DNA of 5,445 nt, taken from assembly GCA_964598725.1 (NCBI GenBank), contig CAZRCW010000009.1, forward strand, positions 1 through 5,445, in the 5' to 3' direction. Source of the DNA: JAGOTP01 sp964598725 (GTDB taxonomy: Bacteria > Patescibacteriota > Patescibacteriia > 2-12-FULL-60-25). This document shows, piece after piece, positions 1 to 5,363 of this stretch (its first letter is position 1; each line of letters opens with the position of its first letter). Made by a program: the position numbers and the translations under genes. Below the pieces are notes generated by a model that did no database searches, was not told the origin of the DNA, and saw only the letters and a list, made by a program, of their open reading frames with translations.

Positions 1-25
1 GGTCCTTATGCGGGAGTATTCCGCC

Positions 26-109
26 AAGCCCTACATAGAGCCCGACGTGGAGCCCGACGTGGAGCCCTACACAAAGCCCTGGCCAGAGCCCTACTTGAAG
101 CCCTGGCCA
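26..109. repeat. Seven tandem 12-bp repeats downstream of the SSB gene
   Basis: On the plus strand seven consecutive 12-bp units share RAGCCC followed by a variable half: AAGCCCTACATA, GAGCCCGACGTG (twice in a row), GAGCCCTACACA, AAGCCCTGGCCA, GAGCCCTACTTG, AAGCCCTGGCCA. The AGCCC core is invariant. The array starts 20 nt after the SSB stop in the direction of transcription. Two copies of the palindrome CTGGCCAG (79-86 and 103-110) lie in it and could pair as an 8-bp stem with a 16-nt loop. The whole stretch 1-128 has no convincing gene. On the plus strand the array reads as a (K/E)P(Y/D/W)x tetrapeptide repeat, and on the minus strand as GLxV or a frame with repeated TAG stops; none of these has a ribosome binding site within the window. 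It could be a protein-binding array, a recombination-prone spacer, or part of a gene continuing past the window edge. Confidence 0.8.
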
Positions 110-128
110 GTGCTGTGTGGAGCCTCGA

Positions 129-761
129 TCAGAGGTCGTCGAGGTCCAGCTCGTCGAGGTCGTCGTCCTCGACCGGAGCAGCCTTCTTGGCAGCCCGCTT
201 CGGAGCGGGGGCCGGCTCCTCGTCCTCGTCGTCCTCGTCGTCCTCGGGCTCGGGGGCCGGCTTCGCCTTGCGGCGAGGCGCGGGCTCCTCCTCCACGTCC
301 TCGTCGTCATCCTCGTCCTCGTCGGGCTCCGCGGGGAGCTGCGAGTCCGTGACCTCGGAGGCCTCGAAGATGGCGGCGATGACCGACTGGGCCTTGCCGT
401 CGTACTCGTCGTCCTCGAGCGAGACCCCGATCAGCTTGCCGACCAGCTTCTCCGGGTCGAGCTTGATCTTCTTCTTGGGCACCGCGATGCCGGCAGCCTG
501 GATCAGGTTGCGCAGCTTCCAGAGCTGGTTCTCGACGAGCTTGCAGTAGTAGGGGTACGTGACCGACTTGTGCTCCTCCAGCGTGATGCTGAAGAGCCAC
601 TGCGGCTCGTTGTCCTTCTTGCTGGGCGAGTCCTCGACTCGGGTGATCCGAGCGATGTAGTCGCCGGCGGGCATCCGCTTCTTGTTGAAGCCGGAGCTCT
701 CCTTGACGTTGGTGAAGTCGATGACTGCGGCAGCAGCCTTCTTCCTCTCGTCGGCCATCAT
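129..761 (-). CDS. Single-stranded DNA-binding protein, DUF669-like, with long charge-alternating acidic tail
   Basis: The 210-residue protein has a globular N-terminal part (about 14-140). Segments such as FNKKRMPAGDYIARITRVED, then EPQWLFSITLEE and LWKLRNLIQAAGI, resemble phage DUF669-type SSBs with an OB fold. The tail (145-210) is low complexity: acidic block 145-159, basic RRKAK (163-167), acidic block 171-182, basic KRAAKK (188-193), final acidic block 198-210 ending DDLDELDLDDL. Acidic C-terminal tails are the partner-recruiting and DNA-competing element of bacterial SSB and T7 gp2.5. The protein should coat single strands made by the nuclease and during replication, and load or stimulate the Sak4-like ATPase encoded immediately upstream. 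The start at 761 gives an ATGA overlap with the ATPase stop; the next codon is also ATG. The family call rests on remembered patterns plus context; a different OB-fold SSB family remains possible. Confidence 0.82.
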   Translation of the reverse strand: MMADERKKAAAAVIDFTNVKESSGFNKKRMPAGDYIARITRVEDSPSKKDNEPQWLFSITLEEHKSVTYPYYCKLVENQLWKLRNLIQAAGIAVPKKKIKLDPEKLVGKLIGVSLEDDEYDGKAQSVIAAIFEASEVTDSQLPAEPDEDEDDDEDVEEEPAPRRKAKPAPEPEDDEDDEDEEPAPAPKRAAKKAAPVEDDDLDELDLDDL

Positions 762-1558
762 GCGGTCCTTTCCACCTTGGTTGAACCAGTGCGGATCGCC
801 CGCACCAGCTTTGGTACTGTCGGAGCAGCGATGTAGTCCGGCAGCATATAGTCAGATCGATAGCCTGTATCATATCTGACAGACTCACCGAGCCAAAGGC
901 GTCGCTGAGCTCGAGCGTTTCCTTCCTTGTCCTCGACCTTCACCACGTAGATGCGGCCGATGACATCCACTAGGGAGTTCACCATGCCCCGCACCCCCTT
1001 GGGCAGATCGGGAACATACATCGTCGACCCAGCCTCAGCATCCTCGTCTTCTTCTGAGTCGACTGCCTCCTGCATCCTCTCCTGGGCAGTGTAGATGACG
1101 CCCATAGGGAGGTTATGGAAGTTGGTCAGCATCGCTCGCATGAGCTCGCCGGCCTTTCCATAGTCTCGCTGCTGAACGAGCCCCGGGATGCGGTCTAGGG
1201 TCTTCTCTTCCTGGACGCGCATCACATAGTTGAGAGACATGTTCGAGATCCTGGTCAGCCCGTCAAGGGCAACCCAGGTGTACTCATGCTTCCCGGAACG
1301 AAGGAAGTTGTACAGATCGTCGATGTCCTCCCACTTCTCGATAGGCCACACATGGGGGTCCTTCTCCTTCATTTCGGTGGTCCCATGCTCGGGGTCCGCG
1401 ATGATGATCTTCCCCTGCCCAGCGCTGGTACAGAAGGTGGTCTTACCCTTCTTGTTCCGCCCGTAGATCAGGAACTTGGGTGCGCGCTGTACCTGTGACG
1501 GCCTCGTGATCTTCGAGGCTGCGATGGCAGCGTAGTCCTTTGTTGCGATTTCACTCAC
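758..1558 (-). CDS. Sak4-like P-loop ATPase (RecA-fold, phage recombination/annealing)
   Basis: The 266-residue protein has a Walker A motif GRNKKGKTT (33-41) in the context KFLIYG and a Walker B motif ending in D99 (WVALDGLTRIS). Further on are YTAQERMQ and a PDLPKGVRGMVNSLVD segment that, as I recall, recurs in phage AAA_24/Sak4-type proteins. Sak4 proteins are single-domain RecA-like ATPases that stimulate single-strand annealing and often sit next to an SSB gene, as here. Size fits the family. The likely role is homologous recombination or replication-coupled repair, working with the upstream nuclease and downstream SSB. A GTG at 1558 is the only conventional start after an in-frame TAG, and the first ATG lies beyond Walker A. 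The 5' end overlaps the nuclease stop (GTGAGTGA) and the TGA stop overlaps the SSB start (ATGA), so translation of the three genes is probably coupled. Alternative name: phage nucleotide-binding protein. Confidence 0.88.
   Translation of the reverse strand: MSEIATKDYAAIAASKITRPSQVQRAPKFLIYGRNKKGKTTFCTSAGQGKIIIADPEHGTTEMKEKDPHVWPIEKWEDIDDLYNFLRSGKHEYTWVALDGLTRISNMSLNYVMRVQEEKTLDRIPGLVQQRDYGKAGELMRAMLTNFHNLPMGVIYTAQERMQEAVDSEEDEDAEAGSTMYVPDLPKGVRGMVNSLVDVIGRIYVVKVEDKEGNARAQRRLWLGESVRYDTGYRSDYMLPDYIAAPTVPKLVRAIRTGSTKVERTA
766..773 (-). promoter_or_regulatory. Ribosome binding site of the SSB gene
   Basis: The minus strand reads GGAAAGGA at 773-766, four bases before the ATG at 761 and seven before a second ATG at 758. 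It lies inside the last codons of the ATPase, so the SSB can be translated both by coupling and by direct ribosome entry. It does not by itself choose between the two adjacent ATGs. Confidence 0.55.
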
Positions 1559-2612
1559 CTCCTCGATCAGTCTCGACCCGGTCGTTGTAGTAGTCGTTCG
1601 GGTCGCCTACCTGGTAGTTCTGCTTGAGCAGGTAACGAAGATCCCCGCCCATCAGTTCGACCGTACAGAGATCGATGAAGGAGCAGCTGAACTTACAGCT
1701 GGGGCCAACGACCCTCTCCACCATCTCGGTCCGCTCGAAGTCATAGTCGTGCATCCGCAGGCTCGTGTGGAAGTTCTCCGCCATCACGCGATCGAGCATC
1801 GCGTCGTCCTTCTCGAGGACGTCTCTGCGGAAAAATGAGGACTGCTGAGTAGCGCCATGCGCATATCGCTGCCCCTTGAGCTGCTCAAGCTTCTGGCGGA
1901 TCTCAGGAGTAATCTCCAGGTCTTCCTCGTCACGCAGGCGCTTGACCTCCGCAGCGAAGGTGGGGTAGTCAGTGTCGATCTCCCGAGTCGAGAGCCGCTG
2001 TCGAGAGGTACCAGCGTACGCGAGCTTGGGCTTCGTCGGAGCCTTCCACCGAATGTAGTTCCAGATGAACCCCTGGACCTTGAGCCCGTTCTCGCGCGCG
2101 GCCCATAGATAGAGGGCAGACTGCGCGTCGAGTAGGCGGAAGTTGTGATCCGGCAGAGTCTTGTGGCTCTTGTGATCGACCAGCCAGAGTCCGAACTCGT
2201 TCTCGATGAGCGCGTCGACCTTGCCTCGGTAGAGCGAGCCATCGGGGAACTCGCAGTCGAGCTGGAACTCGACATCGTGCACGATCCAGGGGTCGTTCTT
2301 GTAGTGCCATACGTACGAGGCCATGAGATGCGCGATCTCAGTTGGCATGTCCCCGTAGTATTCCTTCTCCTCGTCGAACATCGTGTTGAACTCGACGGAG
2401 AGCTTGGCATGGTGGGCACGCCAATCGCCCCCGGAGTGGTAAATCTCCAGGAGCTCGTGGATCCACTTGCCTCGCTTGAGATGGACTCCCATGCGTCGGG
2501 GCTTGAGGCGCTTCGCGTACTTGAACTCAGCCTGCTTCGGGCATCGCCGGAAGGTCTTGAGCATCGAGTGTGTCGAGAGGTTCCGACCATCCTCGGACTG
2601 ATACAGCGCCAT
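1551..2612 (-). CDS. RecB/Cas4-like PD-(D/E)XK exonuclease with probable Fe-S cluster
   Basis: The 353-residue product has the motif order of RecB/Cas4-type nucleases. N-terminal C24 lies in CPKQAEFKY. It is followed by H52 in GKWIHELLE, E115, D133 in YRGKVDA, D146-x-K148 in LVDHKSHK, and Q164-x3-Y168 in AQSALYLW. Three cysteines near the C-terminus (C306, C310, C316; CKFSCSFIDLC) together with C24 form the four-cysteine set that holds a 4Fe-4S cluster in Cas4 and AddB-type nucleases. The expected activity is metal-dependent DNA end resection producing single strands for the neighbouring Sak4-like ATPase and SSB. It would act in phage recombination and repair rather than CRISPR adaptation, since no cas1, cas2 or CRISPR array is present. 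The start at 2612 is preferred because of its ribosome binding site and the promoter position; an in-frame ATG at 2630 would add six residues. The stop overlaps the ATPase start by 8 nt. Exonuclease rather than endonuclease activity is inferred from the family. Confidence 0.9.
   Translation of the reverse strand: MALYQSEDGRNLSTHSMLKTFRRCPKQAEFKYAKRLKPRRMGVHLKRGKWIHELLEIYHSGGDWRAHHAKLSVEFNTMFDEEKEYYGDMPTEIAHLMASYVWHYKNDPWIVHDVEFQLDCEFPDGSLYRGKVDALIENEFGLWLVDHKSHKTLPDHNFRLLDAQSALYLWAARENGLKVQGFIWNYIRWKAPTKPKLAYAGTSRQRLSTREIDTDYPTFAAEVKRLRDEEDLEITPEIRQKLEQLKGQRYAHGATQQSSFFRRDVLEKDDAMLDRVMAENFHTSLRMHDYDFERTEMVERVVGPSCKFSCSFIDLCTVELMGGDLRYLLKQNYQVGDPNDYYNDRVETDRGGE
1555..1563 (-). promoter_or_regulatory. 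Near-perfect Shine-Dalgarno overlapping the ATPase start
   Basis: The minus strand reads AGGAGGTGA at 1563-1555, a nine-base match to the anti-Shine-Dalgarno. It overlaps the GTG (1558-1556) that is the only conventional in-frame start of the ATPase. This spacing is abnormal and leaves the exact start uncertain. The element also encodes the last codons of the nuclease. Confidence 0.6.
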
Positions 2613-2623
2613 CCTTATTCCCC
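2613..2623 (-). promoter_or_regulatory. Ribosome binding site of the nuclease gene
   Basis: The minus strand reads GGGGAATAAGG directly before the ATG at 2612. The GGGGA part lies 6 nt from the start, a workable Shine-Dalgarno spacing. The earlier ATG at 2630 has no comparable site and would lie only about 9 nt from the predicted transcription start, so this element supports the 2612 start. Confidence 0.5.
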
Positions 2624-2645
2624 ATTCCATCAGCTCATTAGGCAG

Positions 2646-2674
2646 ATACTATCGGCTGGGAGCCCGCGTGTCAA
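2646..2674 (-). promoter_or_regulatory. Sigma70/SigA-type promoter upstream of the nuclease-ATPase-SSB unit
   Basis: The minus strand carries TTGACA (2674-2669), a perfect -35 box, then exactly 17 nt, then TAGTAT (2651-2646), which matches four of six positions of TATAAT including the key first T, A and last T. The element starts right after the TAG stop of the small zinc-knuckle gene and lies in the only gene-free stretch before the nuclease gene. Transcription would start near 2639. It would let the nuclease, ATPase and SSB genes be transcribed separately from the polymerase. Assignment rests on sequence alone. Confidence 0.7.
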
Positions 2675-2827
2675 CTACCTCGCGACCTTCTCAGTCCGCT
2701 GCTCCTGAGTTGTGTGATGCCACTTTCCACACAGGTTGCACTGGTAGGAGCGTCGCTTGGTATTCATCCGCGATGCCGCGAGTTCCGCAGCGATCCTGTC
2801 GCGGAATGCTTTCTTCGTGCACGTCAT
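2675..2827 (-). CDS. Small zinc-knuckle-like protein, 50 residues
   Basis: A short basic protein begins MTCTKKAFRDRIAAEL and carries a compact C30-x2-C33-x3-H37-H38 motif (YQCNLCGKWHHTT) that could bind one zinc ion. Small phage proteins with a C-x-x-C-G-x-W-H core are common in tailed phages and are usually annotated as zinc-finger or hypothetical proteins; their role is generally unknown. I chose the ATG at 2827 because it is preceded by GGAAGGTGAGGA, a good ribosome binding site, and because it leaves a 40-nt gap after the polymerase stop. The frame is open upstream to an ATG at 2905, but that start would run back into the end of the polymerase gene and add a tail with no visible motif. 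The stop codon (TAG, 2677-2675) directly abuts the -35 box of the downstream promoter. Function could be nucleic-acid binding, but this is inferred only from charge and motif. Confidence 0.75.
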   Translation of the reverse strand: MTCTKKAFRDRIAAELAASRMNTKRRSYQCNLCGKWHHTTQEQRTEKVAR

Positions 2828-2843
2828 GTTCCTCACCTTCCTG
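2828..2843 (-). promoter_or_regulatory. Ribosome binding site of the small zinc-knuckle gene
   Basis: On the minus strand the bases before the ATG at 2827 read CAGGAAGGTGAGGAAC. AAGG sits 8 nt before the start and is continued by TGAGGA, giving good complementarity to the 16S rRNA 3' end. It decides the start at 2827 over the upstream ATG at 2905. Confidence 0.6.
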
Positions 2844-2867
2844 TCATCAGTAGTGCCGATGGCATCA

Positions 2868-5363
2868 TCATATCGCTTCCCCCTTGTAGTTGTATACTTC
2901 GTCAACCGACAGCTCGCGCGAGCCGCCCCAGCGTGATCCGATCTTCAGGTCAGCGATGATGGGGACATCAACCTCGATGCCGAAGAGCTTCCGGACGATG
3001 CTCATGTCTTCCATAGTATCCTTCACGATGGGAAGCAGGTCGGCGGTAGCGTCCTTGCGGACCTCGAAGTTGATGGCATCGTGGACGAGGCCGATACAGT
3101 TGGCCGGGATCTTCTCGGCTCGGAGTCGCTTGTTGATGTGGATCATGCTCAGCACCGCGAGGTCGGAGGCGAACCCCTGGACCGGCGAGTTGATCGCCTG
3201 GCGCTCGGCCTCAGCACGCACCCCCTGCTCGGGCGAGTAGATGTCGGGAAGGTGCCTTGTGCGACCGATGGGCGACTGGACTCGGCCATACTTGCGTACC
3301 AGCCTGCGCTGCTTCTCATGCCAGGGGATCAGGCCAGGGAAGAGATCGAAGTAGGCCTTCCGCGCTGCTCGTGCCTCGGCTTCGGAGAACTGAGAGCCAT
3401 AGTTCTCGAACGCAGTTTGGATGAACTTGTGCCAGCCCATGCCGTACAGGAACCCGAAGTTGACCGGCTTGCCAACCTTCTTGCGAATCTCACCCGTCAC
3501 CTGGGATTCCGGCAGCCCAGTTACCCTCGCAGCAGTCGCGAGATGGATGTCCGCACCCTGCGCATATAGCGCGAGCATCGTCTCTTCGCGAGCCAGATAC
3601 GCGGCGAGGCGAAGCTCGATCTGGGAGTAGTCGGCTTCCACAAAAGACCATCCGGGAGCGGCTCCGAAGAGGCCACGGATGAAAGGATCTCGAGGTACTT
3701 GCTGGAGATTGACTCCTCGCCGCTTGGCACGACCGACAGAGACCTTGTCGGCATCGCTCTTACCCGAACTGAGCCGACCCGTGACCGTTCCCGTGAGCTT
3801 GAAGTTGGTGTGGATTCGATGATCCTCGTCGTATAGCTCCGCGTATGGAACCAGGAAGCTAGAGTGCCACTTCTGCCACTTGACCCGCTCAAGCATGACA
3901 TCGACCGCTGGGTGTTGATCGCGGAGAGCCATGAGCACGCCTTCCGCCATGCTAGGGTCGCCGGGTCGTCCATCGGCTTTCTCCTTGCCTCGCTGTATGA
4001 TCGGTAGCCCCAGCATCTCGAAGAGGTACCAACGTGCGTAGTTGCTGGCATTGAAGTTTGGCGCGAGCGGGCGACCGCGTGCGTCAGTCGGGGGCTCACG
4101 ATCGACATAGCTCAGGAGCTTCGTCTCGATCCGCTTCAGTTCATCGACGACGATCGGTGTGCGTCGCTCAAGCTCGGGGACATCGATGAAGATGCCTCGG
4201 ATCTCACTCAAGACCAGGTCGTTGCTCGCCGGCATCATCAGGAACTTGAACAGCCTGGCCGCTCGAGGCTCGTCCCTCAGCTCATCGACAAGCTGCTTCT
4301 TAATCAGATAGGTGTAGTACGTGTCGAGCACATTGTACTCGATGACCTCGTCGAGCGAGGTCGTACGCAGGTCCTTCGTGTCGATGCCCCAGGGTTCCAC
4401 ACCAAGGCGCGCGCCGGCCTGAGGCTTCAGCCCCTTCTGGACATTCTCGTCGAGCGTATGGATGGCGATCATCGTGTCGAACGTGGACTTCATCGGGATG
4501 CCGTACTGGGTCATCCACTTGTCGTCGTACTTGCCATTGTGCGTGTCGATCTTTGGAATGGCCAGGAACAGCTCGCGGAGCTTTGCCAGCAGATCAGGTA
4601 CGACGTTCCGCCATGGCGACTCGGGGTGCTCGAGGGGGAGGCCGAAGCAGAAGAGCTTGTCGACATCCCCCATGCGTACTACGCAGGTACCTGAGACCGA
4701 GATGAGCAAGCGGTTCTCAGTATCCCAATCCTCGCCATAGGTCTCAACATCGTACGCCATCTCGATGGTGTAGCTGAGCACAGACATCAGCTTGCGGAGG
4801 TCAGCCTTGGTACGAACGTCGAGATACTTGGGCTTCTTGACCTTGGCGGTCAAGCCCTTGGTCTTCGAGGCGAAGAGCCGCAAGTCGGCGATATAGCCCG
4901 TGCGCTGGCCAGGGTTGCGCAAGACGGCGCTTGGGGAGATCGTAGGGATGATAGAGATCGACCCGCGCTCGAATACCTGGCCGCGATACTTTGTGATCCC
5001 TGAGCGCCCCACGGTCGCTTGGAGGGCCTCGTTGCCGAGGACCAGGATGAACTCGGGCTGGACTGCCTCGATCTCCTCATCCAGGTAGGTCTTGCACGCC
5101 TTGACGTTGGCGTTGCTCGGGTTCTTGTCGAACACCTTACACTTGATCGCCGAGGTGAAGAAGATGTCGTCGAGGTCAAGCCCCGCTTCCTGAAGGTCAG
5201 ACTCGAGGGCATCCTGGTACCGCTCCGAGTTCGGCATCTTCCCGACGACCATGATCCGCTTCTTGGGCTTCCCGCGCCAAGTGCCAGGTTCGCAGACACC
5301 ATCGACCGCGTACTGATTGAGGGGGCAGAGCCCGCATTCGTGGTCGTAGATATCGGCGATCAT
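2868..5363 (-). CDS. DNA polymerase I (family A) with N-terminal uracil-DNA glycosylase-like Fe-S domain and 3'-5' exonuclease
   Basis: This 831-residue protein should be the phage replicative DNA polymerase. Residues about 1-165 resemble family 4 uracil-DNA glycosylases: C10 and C13 (CxxC), C75 (in IKCKV) and C90 (KACKTYL) match the four Fe-S ligands, and SPSAVLR (143-149) matches the HPSALLR motif. Residues about 195-360 form a DnaQ-type proofreading exonuclease with Exo I D205/E207 (DVET), Exo II N276/D280 (HNGKYD) and Exo III Y343/D347. The polymerase core has TGTVTGRLSS (524-533) and NLQQVP (552-557), motif A DYSQIELR (578-585), motif B K632/F636/Y640-G641 (KPVNFGFLYG) and motif C VHD (760-762). 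The key catalytic aspartates D578 and D762 are present. There is no 5'-3' exonuclease domain, as is usual for phage Pol I enzymes. A UDG-like domain fused to a phage Pol I has, from memory, a precedent in Bacillus phage SPO1. The glycosylase part lacks expected catalytic residues (see findings). The ATG at 5363 overlaps the preceding stop by 4 nt. No clear Shine-Dalgarno lies upstream, so translational coupling is likely, and the next in-frame Met (38) would remove the first Fe-S cysteines. Confidence 0.95.
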   Translation of the reverse strand: MIADIYDHECGLCPLNQYAVDGVCEPGTWRGKPKKRIMVVGKMPNSERYQDALESDLQEAGLDLDDIFFTSAIKCKVFDKNPSNANVKACKTYLDEEIEAVQPEFILVLGNEALQATVGRSGITKYRGQVFERGSISIIPTISPSAVLRNPGQRTGYIADLRLFASKTKGLTAKVKKPKYLDVRTKADLRKLMSVLSYTIEMAYDVETYGEDWDTENRLLISVSGTCVVRMGDVDKLFCFGLPLEHPESPWRNVVPDLLAKLRELFLAIPKIDTHNGKYDDKWMTQYGIPMKSTFDTMIAIHTLDENVQKGLKPQAGARLGVEPWGIDTKDLRTTSLDEVIEYNVLDTYYTYLIKKQLVDELRDEPRAARLFKFLMMPASNDLVLSEIRGIFIDVPELERRTPIVVDELKRIETKLLSYVDREPPTDARGRPLAPNFNASNYARWYLFEMLGLPIIQRGKEKADGRPGDPSMAEGVLMALRDQHPAVDVMLERVKWQKWHSSFLVPYAELYDEDHRIHTNFKLTGTVTGRLSSGKSDADKVSVGRAKRRGVNLQQVPRDPFIRGLFGAAPGWSFVEADYSQIELRLAAYLAREETMLALYAQGADIHLATAARVTGLPESQVTGEIRKKVGKPVNFGFLYGMGWHKFIQTAFENYGSQFSEAEARAARKAYFDLFPGLIPWHEKQRRLVRKYGRVQSPIGRTRHLPDIYSPEQGVRAEAERQAINSPVQGFASDLAVLSMIHINKRLRAEKIPANCIGLVHDAINFEVRKDATADLLPIVKDTMEDMSIVRKLFGIEVDVPIIADLKIGSRWGGSRELSVDEVYNYKGEAI

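Noticed and set aside
10..24. Hairpin GCGGGAGTATTCCGC as a terminator
   Set aside because: The stem is short, relies on a G-U pair available only in plus-strand RNA, and no T-tract follows on the minus strand.
8..352. Plus-strand frame starting MREYSAKPYIEP with a KP/EP tetrapeptide repeat
   Set aside because: The repeat part is real DNA structure, but the frame runs straight into antisense SSB tail sequence rich in R, P and A, and the ATG has no Shine-Dalgarno. It is kept as a repeat rather than a gene.
117..836. Long plus-strand open frame (239 codons), plus two others over the same region
   Set aside because: It is antisense to the SSB and the ATPase end, is rich in L, V, D and G from complementary GC-rich codons, has no ribosome binding site, and the minus-strand frames there have clear motifs and overlaps.
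851..880. Perfect 7-bp inverted repeat GTCAGAT / ATCTGAC with 16-nt loop
   Set aside because: It lies inside the ATPase coding sequence, where both arms encode conserved-looking residues (VRYD and RSDY). The stem is short and AT-containing with no terminator features.
1239..1268. TTGACG followed after 17 nt by AACATG on the minus strand as a promoter
   Set aside because: The -10 match is poor, and the -35-like bases encode the Walker B segment ALDGL of the ATPase.
1551..2612. Cas4 of a CRISPR adaptation module
   Set aside because: No cas1, cas2 or repeat-spacer array is present, and the partners are a phage polymerase, ATPase and SSB, so a phage recombination nuclease fits better.
2828..2867. 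Terminator in the gap between polymerase and the small gene
   Set aside because: Only a 4-bp stem (TGCC/GGCA) can form and there is no T-run, so transcription probably continues through.
2889..2905. TTGACG and TATACA on the minus strand near the polymerase end
   Set aside because: The two hexamers are only 2-3 nt apart, so they cannot form a sigma70 promoter, and nothing like a -10 lies 17 nt after TTGACG.
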